From Phycisphaera sp. (GTDB lineage: Bacteria; Planctomycetota; Phycisphaerae; Phycisphaerales; Zrk34): DNA of 64,000 nucleotides. A program made the translations under genes and the position numbers. The stretch spans positions 1 through 64,000 of the forward strand of contig WGMA01000031.1 in NCBI GenBank assembly GCA_016125285.1, in the 5' to 3' direction. Positions 22,902 through 33,100 of the stretch are shown here, piece after piece; position 1 is the stretch's first letter, and each line of letters starts with the position of its first letter. A model generated the notes under the pieces. That model ran no database searches, had not been told where the DNA came from, and saw nothing but the letters and a program-made list of their open reading frames with translations.

Positions 22902-23431
22902 GCCGAGGGCTCCCGTGTCATGCGCAGGCGGACGCAATCGCCGAGTTGCTGCTTGGTGCGGAACAGACGCTTTCGGACCGTCTCGAGCGTGATGCTCAGG
23001 GCCTTGCCGATCTCGGGATACGCGGCGTTCTCTTCGTAGCGCAGGCGGATGATCTCGCGGCCGTTCTGAGGCAGCCGCGACAGGCACTCGCGCAGGCAGT
23101 CGACCCGGTAGGGCGTGTCCTCATCGGACTGATGCTTCGCGAACGCCGCGTCCATCGCGTCCTGTAGCACGCGGTCCTCGACGGGCAGTTCGCGGCGGTT
23201 CTTGCGGATGTAGCTGAGCACCTGCAGACGCACGATCGTGCGACACCACGCCAGCATCGACGTGCCTTCCTCGAAGTCCTCATACTTGCGGGCGACGACG
23301 ACAAACGTATTCTGCACAACGTCTTGCGCGGCGGGATAGTCCGACAGCATCGCGTACGCGTAAGCCGTCAACGCCGACTGATGCGCCAGCGCCGCCTTGA
23401 GAATCCGGTCTCGGGACTCGTGATCGTTCAT
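22898..23431 (-). CDS. ECF RNA polymerase sigma factor (Rhodopirellula/Verrucomicrobium type)
   Basis: Protein of 177 residues with sigma-70 region 2 at about 13-80 (ALTAYAYAMLSDYPAAQDVV, then WCRTIVRLQVLSYIRKNRR) and region 4 at about 110-165 (LSRLPQNGREIIRLRYEEN, then TLETVRKRLFRTKQQL). The order and spacing match the ECF subfamily that is abundant in Planctomycetes and Verrucomicrobia. I chose the ATG at 23431 rather than an upstream in-frame ATG at 23503, because the extra residues would read through the intergenic inverted repeat and are not sigma-like. It is the first gene of the operon with FecR/LamG and the two propeller proteins. The inverted repeat at 23461-23507 sits 30 nt upstream and may regulate it. 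Confidence 0.92.
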   Translation of the reverse strand: MNDHESRDRILKAALAHQSALTAYAYAMLSDYPAAQDVVQNTFVVVARKYEDFEEGTSMLAWCRTIVRLQVLSYIRKNRRELPVEDRVLQDAMDAAFAKHQSDEDTPYRVDCLRECLSRLPQNGREIIRLRYEENAAYPEIGKALSITLETVRKRLFRTKQQLGDCVRLRMTREPSA

Positions 23432-23460
23432 GGCTACTACTTGAATATCACGTCGGGCGT

Positions 23461-23507
23461 GATCGTGGACAAGAAAAATCTGTTTCGAAGGTTTTCTGTC
23501 CACGATC
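23461..23507. promoter_or_regulatory. Strong inverted repeat in the divergent intergenic gap
   Basis: Arms GATCGTGGACA (23461-23471) and TGTCCACGATC (23497-23507) are perfectly complementary. Pairing continues for five more base pairs (GAAAA with TTTTC) after a single bulged A at 23472, enclosing a loop of about 14 nt. It lies between the divergent sigma factor and DUF1592-type cytochrome genes, 30 bp and 72 bp from the two chosen starts. It could be a dyad operator for a repressor shared by both operons, or a hairpin in one of the leaders. It is not a classical terminator for either neighbour because it precedes both genes. Confidence 0.6.
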
Positions 23508-23578
23508 CGCTACGCCGCGGCATTCATGTTGTGGGTAACCATGAGTCGAATCCGAGTCAATCACACATGATGAGCGAC

Positions 23579-26002
23579 ATGAAGTTCCATCGAGCCGCCC
23601 TCGTCCTGTTCTGCCTGGCCGTGTCGGCGTCCGCGGCGTCGGGCGCTGCGCCTTCGTTCGAGAAGGATATCCAGCCGTTCCTCGACGCGTACTGCGTCAA
23701 GTGTCACAACGAGACGAAGCACAAGGGCGACCTGCGGTTCGACACGCTGTCGAAGGACGTCGGTGCTGACGACGCGCCGCACTGGGCGGAGGTGATGGAG
23801 CGGATCAGCTCGGGCGAGATGCCGCCGGAGGAGCAGCGGAAGCGACCGACCGCCGAGCAGGGCGCCGCGGTCGTGGACTGGCTGTCCGCACGCATCCACG
23901 AGGGCGAGGCGAAGCGGCTGGCCAAGCGCGACCGCGTGACCTACAACCGCCTGACGCGTGACGAGTACGTCAACACCGTCCGCGACCTGATCGGCGTGCA
24001 GTACGACGCGTCGGACCCCGGCGGGCTGCTGGAGGACGCCGAGTGGCACGGCTTCGAGCGCCTCGGCTCGGTGCTCACGCTCTCGCCGTCGCACATCGAC
24101 AAGTACATGACCGCCGCGGAGGTGGTGCTGAACGAGGCGTACCCCGACAAGCCGATCGAATACGCCGAGGCGACGAAGCCGGCCGAGACGGTCGACCCGA
24201 AATACCAGCCGGAACACTACGCGCGCCTCAAGGAAGCCGGGCTGCTCGACAAGGTGCGGTTCGAGATGTGGCCGGGCGATCTGTTTCGCGGAGGCAACGC
24301 GTACAACCACGTGAAGTTTCCCGGCCCGGGCGTCTACGAGATCACGGTCAAGCTCAGCGGCCTGAAGCCTCCGAACGGTCCGGCGCCGCGTCTGCACGTG
24401 TACGAGGCGAACCTGGACCGCGTGCTGTTCGAGCAGGACGTGATCGCGCCGGAGGATCAGCCGACGACCGTGACGTTTCGCGCGCACTTCCCCAGCGATC
24501 GTGGGCCTAACATTCAGCTGATCAACATGGTGCCGGAGATCAGCCTCAACTTCACGCACCGTTCGGCACGTCACGGCCGAAAGCCGTTCGTCAGCATCGC
24601 CGATGGACGCATGCCGTGGCAGATGAAGCTTACCGACGAGCAGGGCCAGCCGCGGTATCCGTTCCTGATCATCGACTCGACTTCGATGCGCGGCCCGATC
24701 GTCACGGAGCAGGAGCAGCAACGCCGCGACGAATACATGCCGAAGGACACGGAGAACATGGATCAGGTTCGCGCCGGCCTGGCCGCGATGGCGAAGCGCG
24801 CCTTTCGGCGTCCGCTCTACAACGGCGAGCTGGACGTGTACGTCGGCATCGTCGACAGTGAACTCGCCGCCGGGGAAAAATTCCGCGACGCGGTCAAGTC
24901 GGCGATGACGGCGATCCTCTGCTCCAAGAGCTTTCTGTTCATCGCGGAGGGCGACGAGAACGTCAACCGCAACACGCTCAACGACTGGGAGATCGCTACG
25001 CGTCTGTCTTACCTGCTGTGGAGCACGATGCCGGACGACGAGCTGTTCAAGCTCGCCGAGCAGGGCAAGCTGCACGACAAGGCCGAGCTGGAGCGTCAGC
25101 TCGACCGCATGCTCGCCGACCCGCGCGCCGAGCGGTTCGCCGTGTCGTTCCCTACGCAGTGGCTTCGCCTGCGTAAGGTCGGCATGTTTCCGCCCGACAA
25201 GAAGCTCTACCCGAACTACGATTCGCACCTCGAGCAGAGCATGATCGGCGAGACCACCGCGTTCTTCGGCGAGGTGCTCAGAAGCAACCTGACGCTCCGC
25301 GAGTTCCTCGACTCCGACTGGACGATGGTCAATCCCCGGCTTGCCAAGTTCTACGGCATCCCGAACATCACGAGGGACGAGTTCCAACGCGTGAAGCTCG
25401 ATCCCGAGTGCCACCGCGGGGGGATCCTGACGCAGGCGGCGATCCTTTCGCTGACGTCGGACGGCACCCGTCAGCGTCCGGTGCACCGCGGGGCGTGGGT
25501 TTCCGAGGCGATCTTCGGCAAGACGCCGCCGCCACCACCGGCCAACGTCGCGCCCATCGAGCCCACGCCCGTCGGCCAGCCCAAGGCGACGCTGCGGATG
25601 AAGCTCGACGCACACAAGACCAACCCGACCTGCGCGGCGTGCCATCGCAAGATCGACCCGCTCGGTCTGGCGTTCGACAACTACAACGCGATCGGCGCAT
25701 GGCGGACGCACGAACGGGTTGAAGGCGCCGGAGACGACCCGGTCGTCGACGCCAGCGGTGAGCTGCCCGACGGGCGCACGTTCAAGAACGCCGAGGAGTT
25801 CAAGCAGCTGCTGCTAGACGACATCGACGCGTTCAACAAAACGTTCGTCGAGAAGCTGGCGACCTACGGGATGCGCCGCACTGTGACTTTTGATGACCGC
25901 GAGGGCCTGAAGGCGATCGCGAAGTTCAGCCGCGACAACGACTACCGCGTCCGCGACATCGTGCGGGCGTTCGTGTTATCCGATCTGTTCCAGAAACGCT
26001 AA
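23579..26002 (+). CDS. Secreted c-type cytochrome of the DUF1587/DUF1595/DUF1592/DUF1588/DUF1585 architecture
   Basis: Protein of 807 residues. ATG 23579 gives a clean signal peptide ([20 protein letters not shown]); ATGs at 23567 and 23570 would add only 3-4 residues. A haem c site CVKCH is at 39-43, after which the domains run in the usual order: DUF1587 ([19 protein letters not shown]), DUF1595, DUF1592 ([15 protein letters not shown]), DUF1588 ([20 protein letters not shown]) and DUF1585 (C-terminus ending [15 protein letters not shown]). A second CxxCH (CAACH) is near 685. These proteins are common in Planctomycetes and have no established activity. It is followed by a DUF1552 gene, its usual partner, and diverges from an ECF sigma operon that may control it. 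Confidence 0.9.
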   Translation: MKFHRAALVLFCLAVSASAASGAAPSFEKDIQPFLDAYCVKCHNETKHKGDLRFDTLSKDVGADDAPHWAEVMERISSGEMPPEEQRKRPTAEQGAAVVDWLSARIHEGEAKRLAKRDRVTYNRLTRDEYVNTVRDLIGVQYDASDPGGLLEDAEWHGFERLGSVLTLSPSHIDKYMTAAEVVLNEAYPDKPIEYAEATKPAETVDPKYQPEHYARLKEAGLLDKVRFEMWPGDLFRGGNAYNHVKFPGPGVYEITVKLSGLKPPNGPAPRLHVYEANLDRVLFEQDVIAPEDQPTTVTFRAHFPSDRGPNIQLINMVPEISLNFTHRSARHGRKPFVSIADGRMPWQMKLTDEQGQPRYPFLIIDSTSMRGPIVTEQEQQRRDEYMPKDTENMDQVRAGLAAMAKRAFRRPLYNGELDVYVGIVDSELAAGEKFRDAVKSAMTAILCSKSFLFIAEGDENVNRNTLNDWEIATRLSYLLWSTMPDDELFKLAEQGKLHDKAELERQLDRMLADPRAERFAVSFPTQWLRLRKVGMFPPDKKLYPNYDSHLEQSMIGETTAFFGEVLRSNLTLREFLDSDWTMVNPRLAKFYGIPNITRDEFQRVKLDPECHRGGILTQAAILSLTSDGTRQRPVHRGAWVSEAIFGKTPPPPPANVAPIEPTPVGQPKATLRMKLDAHKTNPTCAACHRKIDPLGLAFDNYNAIGAWRTHERVEGAGDDPVVDASGELPDGRTFKNAEEFKQLLLDDIDAFNKTFVEKLATYGMRRTVTFDDREGLKAIAKFSRDNDYRVRDIVRAFVLSDLFQKR

Positions 26003-26018
26003 CGCAGGGGCACCCGTG

Positions 26019-27383
26019 ATGAACATCCCACGAAAGACCTGGCAGATGAGCCGCCGACACGTGCTGCGTGGACTGGGCGTGTCGATCGCGCTGCCGATGC
26101 TCGACTGCATGGCCGCGGCGGACCTGCCGAAGCCGACGCCGCCGAAACGCAGCGTGTTCCTGTACATCCCCAACGGCGTCAATACGCTGACGTGGCAGAT
26201 CGAGCAGGCGGGTGCCGACTACGTGTTCACCTCGCCGCTGGCGTCGCTCGAGCGTCACCGCGCCGAGCTGTCGCCGATCAGCGGCCTGCACCACCCGATG
26301 GTGCTCGGCAAGAATCACCAGTGCGATAAGGTTTGGCTGACCGGCGCCGACGTCCCGGCCAACGGCGGGGCGTTCCGCAACACGGTCTCCGCTGACCAGC
26401 TGATGGCCGAGGTGCAGGGCAAGGTGACGCGGTTCCCTTCGCTTGAGCTGGCGGTGGAAGGGCACTCGCTGGCGTGGTCGCGCGACGGGATCCAGATCCC
26501 CGCGGAGCGCAACGTCAAGTCGATCTTCGATCGGCTGTTCGGCGACGACCGCGGCGGCAAGGACGTCGTCCGCCGCCGGCTGAACCGCCGCGGCAGCATT
26601 CTCGACGCGGTACTCACCGACGCCCGGCGCGTCAACGGCAAGCTCGGCGCCGCCGACCGCAACAAGCTCGACGAGTACCTCACGGCGGTGCGGCAGGTTG
26701 AGGTGCAGACCGAGCGCGCCGACGCCTGGCTGGACGTGCCCAAGCCGAAGATCCCGCCGGAGGAAGCCGCACACTTCTCGCGGAAGCTCGACATGTCACG
26801 CGTGCGGGAGTACCACCGCACGTTCTACGACCTGATGGTGCTCGCGCTCCGCACCGACATGACGCGCGTCATCACGTGCATGATCTGCAGTGAATCCAAC
26901 GGCGGCGCGATCCCGGACATCGGCATCTCGCAGACCCGTCACGCGCTGTCGCACCACAACGGCGACCCGGAACAGCTGCGTCGCCTCACGGAGACCGACA
27001 CGTTCCTCGTCGAGCAGTTCAGCTACTTCCTCGATCAGCTCAAGACCCACCAGGACCATGACAGCTGCCTGCTCGACACGACGCAGGTTCTCTGGGGCAG
27101 CGGCATGGCGTACGGCCACAGCCACGGCAACGCCAACCTGCCCACGCTTTACGCCGGCGGCAAGGCGCTGGGCGTGAAGCATGGCCAGCACGTCGACTTC
27201 AACCTGCCGAAGATCGGCCACTACAACGTCGCGGTCCCCAACGAGCACTACAAGATCTGCGGACGCCCGGTCGACGAGAAGGCGCGCCTGAGCAACCTGC
27301 TGCTGACGATGCTGCAGCGCGTCGACGTCGAGGCCGAACAGTTCCAGGACAGCGTCGGCACGATCTCGCAGGTCGTGGCGTAG
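26019..27383 (+). CDS. Tat-exported DUF1552 protein
   Basis: Protein of 454 residues. The ATG at 26019 directly follows an in-frame GTG (26016); AGGGG lies 8 nt upstream. The N-terminus has a twin-arginine signal ([19 protein letters not shown]), so it is probably folded before export. The rest matches DUF1552: the early FLYIPNGVN strand, [11 protein letters not shown], then [20 protein letters not shown], and a C-terminal [15 protein letters not shown] stretch that recalls the alkaline-phosphatase-like fold of the related DUF1501 proteins. It starts 16 nt after the cytochrome gene. Known families place DUF1552 beside DUF1592-type cytochromes; what the pair does is not established. Confidence 0.9.
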   Translation: MNIPRKTWQMSRRHVLRGLGVSIALPMLDCMAAADLPKPTPPKRSVFLYIPNGVNTLTWQIEQAGADYVFTSPLASLERHRAELSPISGLHHPMVLGKNHQCDKVWLTGADVPANGGAFRNTVSADQLMAEVQGKVTRFPSLELAVEGHSLAWSRDGIQIPAERNVKSIFDRLFGDDRGGKDVVRRRLNRRGSILDAVLTDARRVNGKLGAADRNKLDEYLTAVRQVEVQTERADAWLDVPKPKIPPEEAAHFSRKLDMSRVREYHRTFYDLMVLALRTDMTRVITCMICSESNGGAIPDIGISQTRHALSHHNGDPEQLRRLTETDTFLVEQFSYFLDQLKTHQDHDSCLLDTTQVLWGSGMAYGHSHGNANLPTLYAGGKALGVKHGQHVDFNLPKIGHYNVAVPNEHYKICGRPVDEKARLSNLLLTMLQRVDVEAEQFQDSVGTISQVVA

Positions 27384-27424
27384 CGCCGCACGAGTCCAAC
27401 GAATCCCGATCGAAACCGACCGAC

Positions 27425-28645
27425 ATGCAAAGACACGCCGCCATACTGTTGATCGCCTGCCTGTTGCTGGCCAAAGGACTCGCGCACGCGGGCGACCCAC
27501 CGAAGTTCCGCACGGACGACAACGCCGACAGGAACCTGCCGTGGTACCGGCCGGTAGCTGGCGAGTTTCCGCCCGCGAATTCCGCTCACTACATCTCCGG
27601 CGAACTCATCGGTATCGATCACATCGAGCGTGGGCTCGTGCTCCGGGTGGATCGCGACGACAGCCAGAACGCCGGCTACTTTGACCTGCCGCTCCACGCG
27701 TCGATGCTGCCCTATGGGTCGATCTATTACCACGGGGCGCCCGCCGCGCTGAAGGACATCCCGCTCGGCACGCACATGCACGGATGGTTCTACGACCGCC
27801 CCGACGATGCGGGACGCCTGTGGAAGGATGGCCGCCGTACGGACGTGCTGTTCAACCAGCGCGTCTCCAACGAGGCCGACTTTACGCAGTGCTTCCGGCT
27901 CGAAGACGACTTCACCTACTACGCGTCGCGACAGCAGGCATGGAAGATCGACACGGTCGATCTGGCCGCGATGAAGCTCACCGCCACGCTTCAGCACGAC
28001 GGCAAGCCGATCGGCAAGGCCAGCGCGTTTGACCTGCGCGACAGCACGATCGTGTTCGAGGGCAACGGGTTCGGCACGCTCAAGAGCATCAAGCCGGGGC
28101 AGATGGTGCAGTTGAACGTGACGTGGGCGACGCTCTACGGCCCCGGTCGCGTCGTGCAGATCTGGCTTGATGAGCAGAGCCGCTCGCTCGCGACTGCGCA
28201 CCAGCTCGCGCGGCACCGCGACCACATCCGCGAACGCGGCTACCCGGGCTGGGTCGCGGCGGTGGACGATGAGAAGCGGGTCGTCACGATCACGTTCTTC
28301 GACAGTATCGACCCCGACCTGTTCAAGGACCTGACGAGCACAAACCCCGAGCCGCTCGGCTGGCCCACCTCGGAGTACGACAAAGGCAACCTTTCGCCGA
28401 AGGGGAACATCGTCGTGGCGCGCGAGTCGCTGATGACGTACGAGCCGGTCAACGATCGCAAGGGCGGCAACATCCTCCGCATCGGTGAGGTGCCGGTGCG
28501 GCCGGGCTGTAGCGGCGTGCAGATCGACGTGCAGTGCGGCATCCTGCTCGAAGGCTTCCGCCCGGGCAAGATCGTGCGTTTCTATCCGGCGACCTGGCCC
28601 GTGATCGCGCTGCCGAAGGAAGAGTCGTTCTACGGCCGCGAGTAG
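27425..28645 (+). CDS. Secreted protein of unknown function
   Basis: Protein of 406 residues with a signal peptide (MQRHAAILLIACLLLAKG up to AHAG). I do not recognise the family. The mature part has repeated short beta-rich segments of the type H-Y-I-S-G-E-L-I-G-I-D-H and V-R-P-G-C-S-G-V-Q-I-D-V, a Tyr/His cluster (YGSIYYHG, THMHGWFYDRPD) and no haem or metal-site consensus I can name. It lies 41 bp after the DUF1552 gene on the same strand, so it is likely the third gene of that operon and exported to the same compartment. The next gene is convergent, leaving 44 bp with no clear terminator. Confidence 0.75.
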   Translation: MQRHAAILLIACLLLAKGLAHAGDPPKFRTDDNADRNLPWYRPVAGEFPPANSAHYISGELIGIDHIERGLVLRVDRDDSQNAGYFDLPLHASMLPYGSIYYHGAPAALKDIPLGTHMHGWFYDRPDDAGRLWKDGRRTDVLFNQRVSNEADFTQCFRLEDDFTYYASRQQAWKIDTVDLAAMKLTATLQHDGKPIGKASAFDLRDSTIVFEGNGFGTLKSIKPGQMVQLNVTWATLYGPGRVVQIWLDEQSRSLATAHQLARHRDHIRERGYPGWVAAVDDEKRVVTITFFDSIDPDLFKDLTSTNPEPLGWPTSEYDKGNLSPKGNIVVARESLMTYEPVNDRKGGNILRIGEVPVRPGCSGVQIDVQCGILLEGFRPGKIVRFYPATWPVIALPKEESFYGRE

Positions 28646-28689
28646 CGTACCGATCGCGAAGCACCGTTCGTGTCCGTGTCGGGTGTCCG

Positions 28690-30156
28690 TCACGCAAGGA
28701 TCGGGTCGAGCACGTGTCCGTGCACGTCGGTCAGGCGACGGTCGATGCCGTTGTGCCGGAACGTGAGCTTGGTGTGGTCGATGCCGAGCAGGTGAAGGAT
28801 CGTGGCGTGCAGGTCGTAGCAGGGGATCGGCGTAAGAGCCTTCCATCCCCATTCGTCACTCTCACCATAGGCGACGCCGGGCTTGAGTCCCGCGCCCGCG
28901 AGCCACGTCACGAACGTGCCGCCGTTGTGATCGCGCCCGGCGGAGCCCTGACTGAACGGCATGCGTCCGAACTCGGTGGTCCAGATGACCAGCGTGTCTT
29001 CGAGCATGCCGCGCTGCTTGAGGTCGCGGACGAGCGCGGCGGCGGGCTTGTCGACCTGGCTTGCGATGGCCGGTAGCTCCGTGGGGATGTTCGCGTGGTT
29101 GTCCCAGTTCTTGGTCGGGCCGCCCGCGCCGCTCCAGACCTGCACGAACCGCACGCCGCGCTCGAGCATGCGCCGGGCAAGCAGGCAGCGTCGGCCGAAA
29201 TCTTCGGTTGGCGCCTCGTTCACGCCGTAGGCGCTCAGCGTGTCCTTCGACTCACCCTTGAGATCGAACAGCTCGGGCACGGACAACTGCATCTTCGCCG
29301 CGAGTTCGTAGGACTCGATACGCGCCCCGAGGCGCGAGTCGCCCGGGTGCTGCTCCTGGTACGCGCGGTTCATCTGCTGAAGCAGCTCGCGTCCCTCGCT
29401 CTCACTCTCCGGCGTGACAAAGCCCGCCTCTTTGGGCGGCATCAGGTGGGAAATCGGATTGGGCGATGAGGCCTTCACAAGCGTGCCCTGATGCTGGGCG
29501 GGCAGAAACCCTGCCGAGAAGTTGCCCTGGTTGTTGTAGGGCAGGCCGCGTGCATCGGGCATGACGATGAACGCGGGCAGGTTGTCGTTGATGCGTCCCA
29601 GTGCGTAGGAGATCCACGCGCCCATGCACGGGAAGCCGGGCAGCACGAAGCCCGTGTTCTGCATGTAGCTCGCCAGGCCGTGCACATTGCTCTTCGTAAC
29701 CATCGAAGTCAGGAACGTCAGGTCGTCGACGATCCCCGCCATGTGCGGCAGCACGCTGCTGACCCATCGGCCGCAGTCGCCGTGCCGCTTGAAGTCGAAC
29801 GGACTCTTGAGCACCTTGAACCCCGCCGAGCCGGTGACCGATTCAACCTTCTCGCCCGAGCCCGGGTCGAACTTCTGCCCGTCGAGTTCCGTGAGGCGTG
29901 GCTTGGGATCGAAGGTGTCGACCTGGCTGGCGCCGCCGTTCATGAACAGTTGCACGATGCGCTTGGCCTTCGCGCGGTGATGGATGCCGCCGTTGAGGTC
30001 GGCGCGCGGCGCACCGACGCCGGCGTCCTTCGCGAGCAGGTCGCTCTGTCCGAGCAGCTGCGACAGGGCGATGCCGGCGAAGCCTCCGCCGATCCCGCTC
30101 AGCAGGTCGCGTCGCGGAATTGTCGTGACGATTCGTGATGCGCTTGATCGATCCAT
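28690..30156 (-). CDS. Tat-exported DUF1501 protein
   Basis: Protein of 488 residues. ATG 30156 is preceded by GAGGA 11 nt upstream. The N-terminus carries a twin-arginine signal (IPRRDLLSGIGGGFAGIALS). DUF1501 marks include [20 protein letters not shown], the phrase GFPCMGAWISYALG, the WTTEFGRMPFSQGSAGRDHN block and the C-terminal YDLHATILHLLGIDHTKL with TDVHGHV. The fold is related to the alkaline phosphatase/sulfatase superfamily, but the family has no established substrate. It is the last gene of the IclR-cytochrome-DUF1501 operon, 31 bp after the cytochrome gene. Confidence 0.93.
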   Translation of the reverse strand: MDRSSASRIVTTIPRRDLLSGIGGGFAGIALSQLLGQSDLLAKDAGVGAPRADLNGGIHHRAKAKRIVQLFMNGGASQVDTFDPKPRLTELDGQKFDPGSGEKVESVTGSAGFKVLKSPFDFKRHGDCGRWVSSVLPHMAGIVDDLTFLTSMVTKSNVHGLASYMQNTGFVLPGFPCMGAWISYALGRINDNLPAFIVMPDARGLPYNNQGNFSAGFLPAQHQGTLVKASSPNPISHLMPPKEAGFVTPESESEGRELLQQMNRAYQEQHPGDSRLGARIESYELAAKMQLSVPELFDLKGESKDTLSAYGVNEAPTEDFGRRCLLARRMLERGVRFVQVWSGAGGPTKNWDNHANIPTELPAIASQVDKPAAALVRDLKQRGMLEDTLVIWTTEFGRMPFSQGSAGRDHNGGTFVTWLAGAGLKPGVAYGESDEWGWKALTPIPCYDLHATILHLLGIDHTKLTFRHNGIDRRLTDVHGHVLDPILA

Positions 30157-30187
30157 GGTGGCAATCGTCCTCGCTAGGCGGTTCCGG

Positions 30188-33100
30188 TCAGTTCACGAAC
30201 ATGAAATCGTTGCTGTTGAGGATGACGCGACACGCGTTCGCCAGGCCGTGCTTCTTCACGTACGCGCCTACAGCGGCGGCTTCGTCGTTGGTCGGCGGGC
30301 GGGCGCACGTCAGCTCGAAGAGCGTGCGGACCTGGTCGTCGAGGTCGGCGTGCTCGCGCCGCAGGCGGTCCGCCATGTGCTCGCAGTACCGCAGCAGGAA
30401 GCGGTCGTTGAGCATCGCCAGGGCCTGCGGCGCGGTGAACGAGGTCGTGCGCTTCGGCGTCAGCTGCGATGCGTCGGGGCAGTCCAACGCGTCCATGAAC
30501 GGGTCGGGCACGGTGCGGAAGATGAAGCGGTAGACGCAGCGCCGTCGGGCGGCGGGGCTGTCGACGTCGAAGCCGTCGTAGTCGAGGTTCGGTGTCACGT
30601 GCACGCCCTTGCTCGTGTTGAACTGCCTCGCGGACGGGCCGCCCATCGTCAGGTCGATCTTACCGCTCATCGCCAGCAACGCGTCGCGCAGCTCCTCGGC
30701 GTCGAGGCGCGTGCGGTTCATCCGCCATAGGTAGTGGTTGTCGGCGTCGCTCGCGGCGTATTTCTCGTTGTCGGTCACGGACTGTCGGTACGCCGCGCTG
30801 GTGACGATCAGCCGGTGCAGGCTCTTGAGCGATCCGCCGTGATCGCGGAACCATACGGCCAGCCAGTCGAGCAGCTGCGGGTGCGTCGGCAGCGAGCCGT
30901 TGCGGCCGAAGTCGTTCGGCGTGTCGACGATGCCGCGGCCGAAGTGGTACTGCCACACGCGATTCACGATCGATCGCCACGTCAGCACGTTCTCATCAGC
31001 GCTGAGCCAGTTCGCCAACGCCACACGCCGGGCGCCTTCGTCGTCCATGTCGTCGAGCTTGAACCGCGACTCGAGCCCCTCGACGCATCCCAGCGTGCCG
31101 GGAACCGCCGGCTTGATCGGCGAGCGGATGTCGCCGCGCCGCAGCACCGAAACCGGGCGCGGCGTCTTGGCCGGGACGAAATTGCCCTTGGCGGCGAAGT
31201 CGCTCGCGACCGCGTACACCAGCTGGACCGGCGGTAGCGCCGCCAGCGCCTTGTCGTTTTCGTCGCGCAGCACGTGCAGCGCCAGCGCCGCGCTCTGATC
31301 CGCGGTGCGTTGCGCCGGGGCGCCCTTGAGGATCGATGTCAGTTCCGCCGTCAGGCTCGTCATGCTGGCGATCGACGGGGCGGACGTCGCCGACAGCCGG
31401 GGCCGGCCGATCAGGTGAACGCTGCCGTGCAACTGCTCGAGCACGATCTTCAACACGACGCCGTCCTTCGCGTCGATCGGCGTTTTCAGTTCGAACACGG
31501 CGAAGTGCGGCTTGCCGACCTCCGGGTAGATGCCCCACGCCGTGGTCGGGTTGCCGTCCAGCGCGTGCTCGATGGTCCATCCCTGCTGGTTGAAATCGGC
31601 GGTGGGGCGGTGAAGTTCGACGGGCTTCATGGCCGCGGGATCGGACGCTGGCGCGGCGAACAGCTTGAACTCCGACAGGTGCAGGTTGCCGTTGTCCTGC
31701 CGTCCTGGCCCGTTGTGATAGAGGCTCGCGTCGGTCATGACCTCGAGGCGCACCGCGGTGATGCGATCGAGCCTGGGCGACGCGGTGATCGTGTACGTGT
31801 CCTTGTCCGGCCGCGCGCCGCTGAACACGATCGAGCCATCGGCCTGCGGCGTCGCGGTCGCGCCACCGGCGGATTCGATCGACTCCGGCGTGAGCACCGT
31901 CCACACATTGCCCTCGGCGATCTCCTTGTCCCACGCGCTGACGCGCGACTGAACGTCGACGCTCAGCAGTATCTCTCGCGGCACGCGTCCGGCCTTGATG
32001 TCCGCCTGCATCGCCAGCAACGCCCGCCGCCTGGCGCCGTGCTCCGGGTCGGGGTCGTACGCGCGATCGACGCGATCCACGCCCGCGAACACGGCCTGCA
32101 GGCTGTAGTAATCCTCCTGCGAGATCGGGTCGAACTTGTGGTTGTGGCAGCGGGCGCAGTGCACGGTCGAACTGACGAACGTGGACATCGTTGTCATGAT
32201 GATGTCGTCACGATCGAGGATGCGCGCCATCTTCTTGTCGAGCGTGCCGTCTTGAATGCCCATCTGCGAACTCTCGTCCCACGGACCGGCAGCCAGAAAG
32301 CCGGTGGCGATCACGCCCTGCGGATCGTTCGGCATCAGCACGTCGCCGGCGACCTGCTCGCGGACGAACTGTGCGTAGGGCTTGTCGTCGTTGAACGACC
32401 GGACGAGATAGTCGCGGTAGGGCCAGGCGTTGTCACGCGGGGCGTCCTCGTCGTGGCCGTGCGTCTCGGCCCAGTGGATGATGTCCATCCAGTGCCGCGC
32501 CCATCGCTCGCCGTAACGCGGGCTCGCGAGCAGCCGGTCGACGACACGCTCGTACGCCTGCGGTGAGTCGTCGGCGATAAACGCGTCGACCTCCGCGGGC
32601 GTCGGCGGCAGGCCGGTGAGGTCGAACGTCACGCGCCGGATGAGCGTGCGTTTGTCCGCCGGCGGCGACAGCTTAAAGCCCTTCTCCTGCAGCTTGGCGA
32701 TGACGAAGGCGTCGATCGGCGTAAGCACGCGGTCCTGTTGTTGCTTGACCTGCGGCGCCGGCGAGTTGTGCAGCGGCAGCAACGACCAGTGCGTCGGCCG
32801 CGTGTCGGCCGCCGCGTCCGCCTCGGCCGGCCAGTTCGCGCCCTGGTCGATCCACGCGCGGAGCACGCCGATCTGCTTGGCGGTCAGACGCTCACCCTTC
32901 GGGGGCATGATCATGTCTTCGTCGAGGCCCGCGACGTAGTGGATCAGCATGCTCGTCGCGCTGTTGCCCGCGGTGATCGCTTCTCCGATCGATCCCCCCT
33001 CAAGTGCATCGGCCTTGCGATCGAGTCGGTAGTCACTCTTGTGCTTCTCCGGGCCGTGGCACTTGAAGCAGCGTTCCTTAAACAGCGGCTGAACGTCGCG

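Noticed and set aside
23324-23578. N-terminal extension of the DUF1592-type cytochrome to an upstream start at 23324
   Set aside because: It would read through the sigma factor gene and the inverted repeat, and would place 85 Arg-rich residues before a clear signal peptide.
23561-25711. Open frame of over 700 codons on the strand opposite the DUF1592-type cytochrome
   Set aside because: It mirrors the codon-position GC bias of the real gene, has an Arg/Val/His-rich composition with no domain, and has no signal or ribosome binding site.
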